Source: Endozoicomonas sp965261315
GTDB lineage: Bacteria; Pseudomonadota; Gammaproteobacteria; Pseudomonadales; Endozoicomonadaceae
DNA length: 64,000 nucleotides
Assembly (NCBI GenBank): GCA_965261315.1
Contig: CBDHDM010000038.1
Location: 62,001-126,000, forward strand
Reading direction: 5' to 3'
Position 1 is the stretch's first letter. Each line of letters begins with the position of its first letter. The notes beneath the pieces are model-generated. The model saw only the letters and a list, made by a program, of their open reading frames with translations. It was not told the origin of the DNA and searched no databases. Position numbers and translations under genes: made by a program. Positions 42,421 through 50,808 of this stretch are shown one piece after another.

Positions 42421-43733
42421 CACCCGATGCAGTAGCCCCTGTTCAACTGGATTTCAACAGTCCGGAGTTTTCATCTCAACTGGATGCATTGCTGGCCTGG
42501 GAGTCTGTTTCAAACGACAGTATCCAGGAACAAGTCAAAGCCATTATTGATCAGGTTCGCAAGCAGAAAGATCAGGCTGTTATTGAATATACCTGTCGTT
42601 TTGATAGGCGACATTTATCTAGTATGTCTGAGTTGACACTGGGTGCTGATCGTCTGCAGCAAGCGCTCGACAATATTCAACCTGAGCAGCGTTCAGCCCT
42701 GGAAACAGCTGCCAGCCGAATTCGTGAATACCATCAGCATCAGCAGCAGAGTTCCTGGAATTACCGGGAAAGTGACGGCACACTGCTTGGGCAGCAGGTT
42801 ACGCCTATGGATCGAGTTGGCCTCTATGTTCCCGGTGGTCGTGCATCCTATCCTTCATCGGTATTAATGAATGCCATACCTGCTTCCGTAGCAGGTGTAC
42901 CAGAAGTGGTGATGGTGGTTCCAGCGCCTGATGGCGAGCTGAATGAACTGGTACTGGCTGCAGCAGCGATTGCGGGTGTCAGCCGTGTGTTCACTATTGG
43001 TGGTGCGCAGGCGGTTGCGGCGTTGGCCTACGGTACACAAACAATCCCTAAGGTGGATAAGATTGTTGGTCCTGGCAATATTTATGTTGCTACCGCCAAG
43101 CGGGAAGTTTTTGGTCAGGTAGGTATTGATATGATTGCCGGGCCATCAGAAATACTGGTGGTTTGTGATGGGCAGAGCAATCCAGACTGGATCGCCATGG
43201 ATCTCTTCTCCCAGGCTGAGCATGATGAAGATGCACAGGCAATCCTGATCTCTCCTGACCGGGGTTTCCTTGGGCAGGTTCAGGAGAGCATCAATCGACT
43301 TCTGCCAACCATGGAGCGTCAGGCTATTATTGCAACGTCGCTTAATAAGCGGGGGGCTCTGATTTCCGTTCCTGATTTGGACTCGGCATGTGAGCTGGTG
43401 AACCGTATTGCACCGGAACACCTTGAACTGTCGGTTGAAGAGCCAGAGTTCTGGTTACCGAAGATACGACATGCTGGTGCCATTTTTATGGGCAGATATA
43501 CGGCAGAAGCACTGGGCGATTACTGTGCAGGCCCGAACCATGTGCTGCCAACATCAGGAACGGCACGGTTCTCTTCACCGTTGGGTGTTTATGATTTCCA
43601 GAAGCGTTCTTCAGTCATTCAGTTTTCAGCGGAGGGGGCATCAGAAATGGGGAAAGTGGCTTCTGTGCTTGCAAGGGGGGAGTCACTGACGGCACATGCA
43701 CGTTCGGCAGAGTATCGGATCAAAGATTCTTAG
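42417..43733 (+). CDS. hisD: Histidinol dehydrogenase
   Basis: A 438-residue HisD with the family signature around GPSEILVVCDGQSNPDWIAM and the zinc and catalytic region LFSQAEHDEDAQAILIS; APEHLELS follows in the C-terminal half. It carries out the last two steps of histidine synthesis, histidinol to histidine, with NAD+. It overlaps hisG. hisC, which follows hisD in Pseudomonas, is absent here; the gene is followed by a terminator and the convergent chitobiose operon. Confidence 0.96.
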   Translation: MTPDAVAPVQLDFNSPEFSSQLDALLAWESVSNDSIQEQVKAIIDQVRKQKDQAVIEYTCRFDRRHLSSMSELTLGADRLQQALDNIQPEQRSALETAASRIREYHQHQQQSSWNYRESDGTLLGQQVTPMDRVGLYVPGGRASYPSSVLMNAIPASVAGVPEVVMVVPAPDGELNELVLAAAAIAGVSRVFTIGGAQAVAALAYGTQTIPKVDKIVGPGNIYVATAKREVFGQVGIDMIAGPSEILVVCDGQSNPDWIAMDLFSQAEHDEDAQAILISPDRGFLGQVQESINRLLPTMERQAIIATSLNKRGALISVPDLDSACELVNRIAPEHLELSVEEPEFWLPKIRHAGAIFMGRYTAEALGDYCAGPNHVLPTSGTARFSSPLGVYDFQKRSSVIQFSAEGASEMGKVASVLARGESLTAHARSAEYRIKDS

Positions 43734-43743
43734 AAACCAGACT

Positions 43744-43775
43744 TTCGGCTTCCTGATGGAAGCCGAACACTTTTT
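43744..43775. terminator. Bidirectional terminator between hisD and the kinase gene
   Basis: TTCGGCTTCC (43744-43753) and GGAAGCCGAA (43758-43767) form a perfect 10-bp stem with a TGAT loop, followed by CACTTTTTAG. It lies between two convergent stop codons. Confidence 0.88.
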
Positions 43776-44670
43776 AGATGAGTTTCGCAGCCATTAACAG
43801 TGCGCCATGCATGGCGTCACCTTGTGGCAGGGTTGCTATAGAAGCAAGATCTTCTGGCAGCCAAGGCATAACGAACTCGCTCAGTCCGCCGACCAGTGCA
43901 CACTGGTTAGCTCCACGCTGATGAAGTATCCGGATCATCATGGCCGCATCTTCAGCGCTTTCACGAATCAGCTGCTCAGCCAGATGATCACTTTTACTCA
44001 AATGTTCAACCACCATCGGTCCATATGAGCCATAGTCTCTGGGCAGTGCATTGTCCTGCCAGGCAACTGCGTTTTCGGGACTATTGTCAAACGTGGCCAT
44101 AATAGCCTTACTCAGAGGGGTTTCTTCCTTCATACCTTCATGAGCCAGCAGGGAATAACGGACTGCAGCGAGGCCAAGACTGGCACCACTGCCATGATCC
44201 GAGATCGGGAATCCCCAGCCGCCCAGTGTTTTCATCTCCCCATCAATCAGGCTGGCACCACAGGATCCGGTACCCAGGATCAGAATGGCCCCATCCTTGC
44301 CATTAAAGGCGCCCATGCAGGCTGCGTAGGCATCAGTCTCAAGGAAAATACCCGCGAAAGGAAAGCCCCAGCCCAGAACCAGATCCCGTTCTTTCTTCTG
44401 GTTTACACCGGCCAGACCAAGACCTGCATACATACGTCTATAGTCGTTTTCTTCAAGCCCTGCTTTGTCCATTGCTTCGCGAGCTGCCTGCATAATCGCG
44501 TTGCAGGCTGAATCAAGCCCGGTACGAGGGTTCGCACTGCCTGCGAAACCTTCCCCCAGAATATTACCGTCAAGATCTGCGATACGCGCCCGGCATGAAG
44601 TGCCGCCACCATCGACGCCCAGAAGGAGTGGTTGTTTGTTGTCAGCTTCTTTTAATGGTGTGGGTGCCAT
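43774..44670 (-). CDS. Glucosamine/N-acetylglucosamine kinase (BadF/BadG family)
   Basis: The 298-residue ASKHA-fold kinase has phosphate-1 motif LLGVDGGGTSCRARIADLDG, then ILILGTGSCGASLI and GGWGFPISDHGSGASLG. It resembles the Vibrio glucosamine-specific kinase GspK and eukaryote-type GlcNAc kinases. It should phosphorylate the free amino sugar left after chitobiose-phosphate is split. It is the last gene of the minus-strand chb operon, seven bases after chbG, which supports this role. Whether glucosamine or GlcNAc is preferred cannot be read from sequence, though the deacetylase upstream suggests glucosamine may be formed. Confidence 0.88.
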   Translation of the reverse strand: MAPTPLKEADNKQPLLLGVDGGGTSCRARIADLDGNILGEGFAGSANPRTGLDSACNAIMQAAREAMDKAGLEENDYRRMYAGLGLAGVNQKKERDLVLGWGFPFAGIFLETDAYAACMGAFNGKDGAILILGTGSCGASLIDGEMKTLGGWGFPISDHGSGASLGLAAVRYSLLAHEGMKEETPLSKAIMATFDNSPENAVAWQDNALPRDYGSYGPMVVEHLSKSDHLAEQLIRESAEDAAMMIRILHQRGANQCALVGGLSEFVMPWLPEDLASIATLPQGDAMHGALLMAAKLI

Positions 44671-44676
44671 ATTTGC

Positions 44677-45414
44677 TTAATCCTGCAGGCAACTGTAATC
44701 GGAGATGGTTACACCCATACCACTCAGTGCTTCAAGCAGTGATGGGTTGGTCAGAATTGCCAGCTCACGGGTTCTGGCAGTGGCATAGCTGCTGGCTTCC
44801 AGCAGTGGCTCATCAATCAGTGCAGGATGGGCCATCAGTTCCAGCACCTGAACTCTGCCCAGGTACTGGCGCACGATCTCAAGAAGACTGTCGCTGGTCA
44901 GGTTGTCACCGTAAAACTTGTCAGAAAAACCCAGGCTTTTGCCTTTGTATTGGGTCATTTCATTTTCCGGACGCAGTGGAACCTTGTATTCTTCAGCCAG
45001 CTTTCTGGTAATAGGCGCTACCAGTGTGTGGCGGTGACAGTGGTGATGACCATCCATATGGCTGAGTACAATACCAAGACTCAGGAAGTGTTCGATCTGT
45101 GCACGCAGTTCACGCTCAATCTCTTCCGGATCCATGGACTGGTTATCCCAGAACTGGCTTTGATTCTGTAACTTTTCCGTCTGATCAAGCAGGGTGGGTA
45201 CGTTACCGGCCATTGGAGTACCCGCTGTCAGTCGCAGGTGAATACCCACCTTCAGGCCTGGATTCTGGCTGGCTAATCCGGCAGCATGGCGCTCAGCGGG
45301 CATGCCGACCATCAGCGTGGTAGAGCGGACAATACCTTGTTGAAAGGCTTCGATGATGCCCAGGTTGACACCCCGGGTCAGGCCGAAATCATCGGCATTG
45401 ACGATTAGTTTCAT
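44677..45414 (-). CDS. chbG: Chitooligosaccharide deacetylase ChbG (YdjC family)
   Basis: A YdjC-fold enzyme of about 245 residues starting MKLIVNADDFGLTRGVNLGI. The ADDFG acidic pair and the HMDGHHHCH segment supply the metal ligands. ChbG removes one acetyl group from chitobiose-6-phosphate, which in E. coli is needed for induction and for cleavage by ChbF. The start at 45414 matches the family; the frame is open to 45480, but the extra 22 residues are atypical. It lies between chbF and the kinase gene, separated from chbF by a dispersed repeat. Confidence 0.92.
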   Translation of the reverse strand: MKLIVNADDFGLTRGVNLGIIEAFQQGIVRSTTLMVGMPAERHAAGLASQNPGLKVGIHLRLTAGTPMAGNVPTLLDQTEKLQNQSQFWDNQSMDPEEIERELRAQIEHFLSLGIVLSHMDGHHHCHRHTLVAPITRKLAEEYKVPLRPENEMTQYKGKSLGFSDKFYGDNLTSDSLLEIVRQYLGRVQVLELMAHPALIDEPLLEASSYATARTRELAILTNPSLLEALSGMGVTISDYSCLQD

Positions 45415-45466
45415 AGGGCGCTGGAGATAAATCTCCCCCTCACAGTTGTGGTGCATTTGATTTGTT

Positions 45467-45570
45467 AACCACAAAGACACAAAGGCACGAAGAAAAGACT
45501 ATTTCTCGTTCCCATGCAGGGCGTGGGAACGAGACTGAAAAAAACTTTGTTCTTTTTGCCTTTGTGGTTC
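45467..45570. repeat. Nested dispersed inverted repeats between chbG and chbF
   Basis: The outer pair AACCACAAAG (45467-45476) / CTTTGTGGTT (about 45560-45569) encloses a perfect 10-bp hairpin, CTCGTTCCCA / TGGGAACGAG, at 45505-45533. The outer motif recurs at 1175-1221 and the inner one at 54975-55072. It lies inside the chb operon, so it may reduce expression of chbG and the kinase or process the transcript. Confidence 0.75.
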
Positions 45571-45577
45571 AAAAAAA

Positions 45578-46891
45578 TTAATCAAGATTGGCAAATTGTG
45601 GCAGGTAATCCCGGTTCTCGGCGATGATATCGTCAAGAATCTTCTTACCAGTGGCCAGATCCGGAACCAGGGGGTTCAGTGCCATTGCCATCAGGGCTTT
45701 GTCGTAATCGCCGTAAACTGCCGCATCGATCGCCAGCGTCTCATAGGCCTTAACCTGTTGAAGAAGCCCGTTCAAATGAGTCGGCATAGTGCCAAAAGAG
45801 AGTGCATGAGCGCCGTCAGCGTCGACCATGGCATTGATCTCAACAACCGCGTCATCAGGCAGACCATTGATCGCGCCGTTGTTACGGGTATTAACGACAT
45901 TAATCGCTTTTTTGTTGTTCCAGATAGAGTCTACCAGATCCAGAGATACTTCTGAGTAGAAGGCTCCGCCTCGTTTTTCCAGTTGGCTTGGCTTGTGATC
46001 CAGGTTCGGGTCAGCGTAAAGTTCAAACAATTCTGCTTCAGTTTTCATTACCTGCTCAGCGCGGGTACCGCCGGACTCTGCTGCTTTCAACTCATCTGCC
46101 AGCATGGCTTCTTTGAGGTAGAAGTAGCGATGGTATGGGCAAGGCACAACGCCCAGGGCTTTCAGAAACGCTTTATCCCATGGCTCTTCAGTGATGTTGT
46201 TCATGTTCAGGCTGGCGCCATCACCGAGCAGTCTTAATACTTCTTCTGTCTTATTTTCACCGGCAATCGATACTTTATGTACCCACACCATATGGTTCAG
46301 ACCGGCAAACTCCAAAGAGGCCTCTTCCGGCTTTACACCCAGCATACGGGCAATGGCGTAATGCATGTTGATGGGAACATTGCAGAGTCCCATCACTTTA
46401 ACATTGGTGTGTTTAACAACGGCTTCGGTGACCATACCTGCCGGATTGGTAAAGTTGATCAACCAGGCGTCGGGTGCGACTTCTTCGATATCACGACAGA
46501 TGTCCAGTATGACAGGAATAGTACGCAGTGCTTTGGCAAATCCACCAGGACCGGTAGTTTCCTGGCCGATCACGTTGTAACGCAGAGGAATACGCTCATC
46601 CCGGGCACGTGCGGCCAGACCGCCTACACGGAACTGTGACATGACAAACTGGGCATCTTTGATGCCTTCACGGCGGTTCAGGGTTGACCATACGTTAATA
46701 TCAAGGCCAGCCTTTTTAATCATACGTTTGGTCAGATCAGTGATTATATTGACTTTGCGTGCGCCATCTTCAACATCCACCAGGCAGATTTCAGTAACCG
46801 GTAGCTCACGGATACGGCGGATGATGCCGTCAACCAGCTCCGGTGTGTAGCTACTGCCACCGCCAATAATCGTCAGCTTAAGATTTTTCAT
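45578..46891 (-). CDS. chbF: 6-phospho-beta-glucosidase of family GH4 (ChbF type)
   Basis: The 437-residue GH4 enzyme opens LKLTIIGGGSSYTPELVDGI (NAD+ site) and has GLCNVPINMH and EFAGLNHMVWVHKV, which provide the metal-binding Cys and His. GH4 enzymes use NAD+ and Mn2+ in a redox-assisted cleavage. In the chb operon ChbF cleaves (deacetylated) chitobiose-6-phosphate to amino-sugar phosphate plus free amino sugar. A cellobiose-6-phosphate enzyme would look similar; the chbG and kinase neighbours favour chitobiose. It follows the LacI gene by 39 bp. Confidence 0.92.
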   Translation of the reverse strand: MKNLKLTIIGGGSSYTPELVDGIIRRIRELPVTEICLVDVEDGARKVNIITDLTKRMIKKAGLDINVWSTLNRREGIKDAQFVMSQFRVGGLAARARDERIPLRYNVIGQETTGPGGFAKALRTIPVILDICRDIEEVAPDAWLINFTNPAGMVTEAVVKHTNVKVMGLCNVPINMHYAIARMLGVKPEEASLEFAGLNHMVWVHKVSIAGENKTEEVLRLLGDGASLNMNNITEEPWDKAFLKALGVVPCPYHRYFYLKEAMLADELKAAESGGTRAEQVMKTEAELFELYADPNLDHKPSQLEKRGGAFYSEVSLDLVDSIWNNKKAINVVNTRNNGAINGLPDDAVVEINAMVDADGAHALSFGTMPTHLNGLLQQVKAYETLAIDAAVYGDYDKALMAMALNPLVPDLATGKKILDDIIAENRDYLPQFANLD

Positions 46892-46930
46892 GATGCTTTC
46901 CTGAGAGATCGTGCGTGCGCCTGTAAAGCG

Positions 46931-47929
46931 TTATCTAAGGGCACGGACAGACTCTCTCTGTCGTAATTCCGGTTTAAAGGTTTCCAGTTCGGGCAACATT
47001 TGTTTATTCATCAGACTGGACAGTGCTTTTGATGCATGTGCGGCCATCTCTTTGATGGGGAAGTGCACTGTCGTAACCGCAGGTGTTAACATCGTACAGA
47101 CGCTGACACTGTCAAAGCTGACCATGGATATATCACCAGGAACCGTCATGCTCCGTTCCCGAAACAGGTCAAAGGCTCCGACGCACATCTCTTCGCTACA
47201 GGAATAGACGGCAGTGATGTCTGGGTGCTTCTCCAGAATTTCGGCCATGGCCTGGTAACCACCGCTCCGGTCATAATCTGCTTCTGCAACCAGAGATTCA
47301 TCCAAGTCTATATGGTGCTCACGAAGCGCCTGTTCATAACCCTCAAAGCGAAGCCGTGCGGTCAGACGTTCCCTTGGACCCGCCAGACAGGCGATTTTCC
47401 GATGGCCATGCTCAATCAGATGATTGACCGCCAGCTTTCCTGCTTCCGCATGTTCAAACGCAATGCAGCGATCTTCCAGACCTTCAACTTGTCGATCCAG
47501 AAGAATAAAAGGGGTTTCTTCCTGAGCCAGTTCAATAAGCTCTTCGTCGTATAAATTGCGTGCATGAAGTATCAGGCCGTCGCAGCGCATATCCGTCAGT
47601 CTCTGGATAGCCTGCTGTTCACTTTCCCGAGAGCGTTTGCCCCGGCTGACCAGCAGAAATTTGCCCTGCTGATCCATCTCTTCCTGTACTTCCGCCATCA
47701 GCTCGGAGAAGAAAGAACCCCGATAAGAAGTCACTACCAGTCCAACGGTATTGGACGATGAGGTAGCTAATGAGCGAGCCAGCGGATTAGGGCGGTAATT
47801 CAGCTTCTTCATCGCTTTGTGAACACGATCCCTGGTAGCTTCCTTTATCTGGCCTGTCTCATTGAGAACGCGGGATACCGTTGCCCTGGAAACCCCTGCC
47901 AGTTCAGCTACGTCCTTTATGCTCGCCAT
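46931..47929 (-). CDS. LacI/GalR-family regulator of the chitobiose operon
   Basis: This is a 332-residue LacI-family repressor. The N-terminal helix-turn-helix (IKDVAELAGVSRATVSRVLN) and hinge (YRPNPLARSLAT) are followed by a periplasmic-binding-protein-like effector domain (about 60-330). It resembles AscG-type regulators. It is located within the operon, between chbA and chbF, unlike E. coli, where ChbR is an AraC-family protein. The matching palindromes GAAACCGGTT in the chbB/porin control region are the probable operators, and the inducer is probably a chitobiose derivative. The target is inferred. Confidence 0.9.
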   Translation of the reverse strand: MASIKDVAELAGVSRATVSRVLNETGQIKEATRDRVHKAMKKLNYRPNPLARSLATSSSNTVGLVVTSYRGSFFSELMAEVQEEMDQQGKFLLVSRGKRSRESEQQAIQRLTDMRCDGLILHARNLYDEELIELAQEETPFILLDRQVEGLEDRCIAFEHAEAGKLAVNHLIEHGHRKIACLAGPRERLTARLRFEGYEQALREHHIDLDESLVAEADYDRSGGYQAMAEILEKHPDITAVYSCSEEMCVGAFDLFRERSMTVPGDISMVSFDSVSVCTMLTPAVTTVHFPIKEMAAHASKALSSLMNKQMLPELETFKPELRQRESVRALR

Positions 47930-48039
47930 TAAAAGTGTCTCCTTATTCCGACCGCTTGCGCTGTTTGCTCTACGCCATAGGCGGACGTTGATAAATGGCT
48001 GCGTTCAGTCGTCAAATCAGCCTTAGCCGATTAAATTGG

Positions 48040-48351
48040 TTATTTTGTTTCCAGTCGTTGATAGATGCGTACCATCTCTTCAACCAGATCCTGCGCCAAC
48101 ATCGAGTTCATCAGGTGATCCTGAGCGTGAACCAGCAGCAGAGAAACCGGCACTTTGCCTTCCCCACCATCCGCTGCGATCAGAGCAGTTTGCATTTTAT
48201 GAGCCAGTCTACCGGCTTCGCGGGAGTCTGCCAGCGATTTTTCAGCTTTGTCAAAATCGCCACAGCGAGCGTGGGACAAGGCTTCCATAGCCAGACTCTT
48301 GGCTTCTCCGGATTTTACAATCAGTTCCATAACGACGTTATCAACGTTCAT
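48040..48351 (-). CDS. chbA: PTS lactose/cellobiose-type enzyme IIA (chitobiose)
   Basis: A 103-residue helical EIIA of the lactose/cellobiose class, with the active-site region LLVHAQDHLMNSM; His75 is the probable phosphorylated residue. It receives phosphate from HPr and passes it to ChbB. It lies between the EIIC gene (92 bp upstream) and the LacI gene, as a separate polypeptide, as in the E. coli chb operon, although the order B-C-A-regulator is the same only in part. Confidence 0.93.
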   Translation of the reverse strand: MNVDNVVMELIVKSGEAKSLAMEALSHARCGDFDKAEKSLADSREAGRLAHKMQTALIAADGGEGKVPVSLLLVHAQDHLMNSMLAQDLVEEMVRIYQRLETK

Positions 48352-48442
48352 ATAATGCTCTCCAAATTAGGGGGGAAGGGGACACCCGTCGACTGACGCC
48401 GACGGGGCTATCTGTTGGTTACCAAATTTTTGTCAAGAAAAG

Positions 48443-49774
48443 CTATGCGATGGCTGGGTTACCGGATGCTTCAGTCTTGGTAGCTTCGGATGCCGTTGCC
48501 TGCTCCTGAGCCATAACCTGCTTCTCGTAGGCCTTGAAGAATGGGTAGTAGATCATGATGTCAATCACCATCAGTACCGCCGTCAGGATGGAGGCCTTGA
48601 AGGCCCAGCCAGCACCCCAGGCAGCACCGATCAGTGCTGGAGCCGTCCATGGAGTCACCGCGATGGCTTTGTCAACAATGCCAGTGTTGACGGCAATGTA
48701 AGCGATAACCGCGTTAACCACCGGAGCCATAACAAATGGAATGAACAGCGTTGGGTTCATTACCACCGGGGCACCGAACATCACAGGTTCGTTGATCTGG
48801 AAAGCACCAGGCAGGAAGCTCATGCGACCAACGCTGCGCAGGTGAGCTGTCTTACTGAAACTCATCAGGATAACCAGTGACAGCGTTGCACCGGCACCAC
48901 CGATAAAGATGTAGAAGTCCCAGAAAGGCTGAGTGAACAGGTTAGGTACTGTTTCCCCGGCAGCGTAAGCAGCAGCGTTAGCGCCAATGTTAGCCAGGAA
49001 TATAGGCGACAGTATACCTACAACAATGTTGGCGCCGTGAATACCGGCAAACCACAGCAGCTGGCAGAGTAACAGTGCGCCAATGATCGCTGGCAGGCTG
49101 TTAGAAGCAGATACCAGAGGCTTGAAGATGGTCATTACTGCATCAGGAATCTGCATCGCAAATTCAGACTGAACAAAGAGGCTCAGTGGGTACAGGGTCA
49201 GGAAAATGGCCAGTACCGGGACCAGCAGTGCAAAAGACGCAGCGATAGCGGGTGGTACCTGCTCAGGCATACGGATGGTGATGTTGTATTTCTTCAGGAT
49301 ACGAGTCAGCTCAACTGAGAAATAGGCCACCAGCAGTGCGGTAAAAATACCGGTACCACCAAAATGGTTCAGTGGCAGCGCCCAGCCTTTCTCTGGAGCA
49401 GCGACCAGCAGGAAGGACATGACCGACAGGGCAGCAGCGCCAACGGCATCCATCTTATAAGAGCGGGCCAGAGAGTAAGCGACACCCATGGTAATGAACA
49501 GAGACATAATGCCCATGCTCATGGTCCAGGGCATAACAATCACCGGACGGTTGGCGGCCACAAAGTCGAGCCACATTCTGCCGAAGCTATTGGTGGTATC
49601 CGCAGCAAAGGGAGGGTTGGCAAAAATCAGGATGAAACTGCCCACAATAATGAAAGGCATGGCCACCAGAAAGCCGTCACGCAGTGCGGTGATGTGGCGT
49701 TGTGAGCCAAGTTTTCCTGCGATAGGCCCCAGCTTCTGCTCTACAAATTGTATTAGATGGTCGTACAGTTTCAT
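48443..49774 (-). CDS. chbC: PTS lactose/cellobiose-type enzyme IIC (chitobiose permease)
   Basis: A 443-residue membrane permease with about ten hydrophobic segments. It shows conserved EIIC-Lac/Cel parts: RHITALRDGFLVAMPFIIVG near the start, GIHGANIVVGILSPIF in the middle and FQINEPVMFGAPVVMNP in the substrate region. It takes up the disaccharide and phosphorylates it with ChbB. It lies between chbB and chbA. A disordered Ala/Thr/Glu-rich tail closes the protein. Chitobiose specificity is inferred from the operon. Confidence 0.94.
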   Translation of the reverse strand: MKLYDHLIQFVEQKLGPIAGKLGSQRHITALRDGFLVAMPFIIVGSFILIFANPPFAADTTNSFGRMWLDFVAANRPVIVMPWTMSMGIMSLFITMGVAYSLARSYKMDAVGAAALSVMSFLLVAAPEKGWALPLNHFGGTGIFTALLVAYFSVELTRILKKYNITIRMPEQVPPAIAASFALLVPVLAIFLTLYPLSLFVQSEFAMQIPDAVMTIFKPLVSASNSLPAIIGALLLCQLLWFAGIHGANIVVGILSPIFLANIGANAAAYAAGETVPNLFTQPFWDFYIFIGGAGATLSLVILMSFSKTAHLRSVGRMSFLPGAFQINEPVMFGAPVVMNPTLFIPFVMAPVVNAVIAYIAVNTGIVDKAIAVTPWTAPALIGAAWGAGWAFKASILTAVLMVIDIMIYYPFFKAYEKQVMAQEQATASEATKTEASGNPAIA

Positions 49775-49855
49775 CTGTTATCCCCGTGCCCTTTGGCAAG
49801 TGTTAAGCGCAATCGTTGTGCGTCCGCTTTTTTTTATACAGCTGTTATTGGGTGA

Positions 49856-50170
49856 TTATGCCGTTTCTTCCAGAAGGCTCAGTGCCTGGTCCAGAACCTG
49901 TTCGCCTTTCATCATGCCGTAGGCCATTGGATCAATGGCTTCAACCCGCTTGTTCAGTTTTGCTGCCTCAGCCTGAAAATCAGCCAGCTTGAACTTGATC
50001 TGTGGGCCAAGAAGGCAGACGTCGTAAGATTCGATGGCTTCTTCAAAGTTAGCCATGCCAATGGCATCAATTTTCACATCCAGACCACGATCCGCAGCGG
50101 CCTGTTCCATTTTCTTAACCAGCATGCTGGTAGACATACCTGCGCTGCAGCATAGAAAAATCTTTTTCAT
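49856..50170 (-). CDS. chbB: PTS lactose/cellobiose-type enzyme IIB (chitobiose)
   Basis: This is a 104-residue EIIB starting MKKIFLCCSAGMSTSMLVKK. The active-site Cys8 lies in CSAGMST, and the Rossmann-like fold pattern matches E. coli ChbB. The ATG at 50170 has GGAG nine bases upstream; the frame is open to 50191 but has no better site. It is the first gene of the minus-strand operon chbB-C-A-lacI-F-G-kinase, with its promoter in 50171-50808. Confidence 0.94.
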   Translation of the reverse strand: MKKIFLCCSAGMSTSMLVKKMEQAAADRGLDVKIDAIGMANFEEAIESYDVCLLGPQIKFKLADFQAEAAKLNKRVEAIDPMAYGMMKGEQVLDQALSLLEETA

Positions 50171-50321
50171 CACATTGACTCCGCTATTCAATTCAAAGAC
50201 AGGTCAGTTTCGTAGGTCCAGTACAGTTATTTCCGTCTCCTGATTGGCCAGGAACTGAACGGGAAACCGTGTGTGGAAGTTTTCATTACGTTGACAATGA
50301 AATCACAGAAATAATCAAGGT

Positions 50322-50348
50322 GCAACCGGTTTCTGTAACCGGTTTCAC
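50322..50348 (-). promoter_or_regulatory. LacI-type double operator near chbB
   Basis: Read on the minus strand the site is TGAAACCGGTTACAGAAACC followed by GGTTGC: two GAAACCGGTT palindromes 14 bp apart. AACCGGTT cores with central CG are typical of LacI-family operators. Confidence 0.72.
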
Positions 50349-50593
50349 TGGTGTTTCTGGAAGCCTTGTGGCTGTGTCTGAACCCGCTGAATGCCTTGGG
50401 GTTTACGGGTTTTCTTAAAGGGTGTTTGTCTTGAGAGCATGGTGGCCATAGACAATTAGTATTTTTTTTGAGCCATGGCAAAATCAATAACAGTGGATTC
50501 TATGATGTAAGTCAATTTTTTAATTTGTTCATTCTCAGTGGATTGTGAAAAGTGCTGAAAATTTGATTTATGACAAAAGTACGCATAAAAACT

Positions 50594-50620
50594 TGAAACC
50601 GGTTGCAGAAACCGGTTACA
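50594..50620 (+). promoter_or_regulatory. LacI-type double operator near the chitoporin
   Basis: TGAAACCGGTTGCAGAAACC followed by GGTTACA is nearly identical to the complement of 50322-50348. The two sites are about 270 bp apart and inverted, which would allow looping by a tetrameric repressor. Confidence 0.72.
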
Positions 50621-50808
50621 TTTTTTTGCGCAAAGATAAACTGACAAGCGTTTACAAAAGGCACCGTTTCTTGACTACGGGTTTACCTGAGATGAAGCGG
50701 GTCGTTGAACAGGGCAAAGACCCTAAACAAACGACAAGCGACAATAAACAGAAAGTGCTGTCTTTCAAAAAAAACAGAAAACACACCAGGAGTTAATGGG
50801 GATTAACG

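Larger units (their letters stand above)
50171..50808. promoter_or_regulatory. 638-bp divergent control region between chbB and the chitoporin
   Basis: No gene is supported. The region holds two copies of a double operator in opposite orientation (listed separately), one 150 bp before chbB and one 190 bp before the porin. It thus contains the promoters of both transcripts. The last 100 bases are A-rich. CAGGAG about 14-20 bases before ATG 50809 is the probable ribosome binding site of the porin. Confidence 0.7.

Noticed and set aside
50545..50796. 83-codon plus-strand frame before the chitoporin
   Set aside because: It overlaps the operator and promoter region, is very Lys-rich from A-rich DNA, and has no convincing ribosome binding site.
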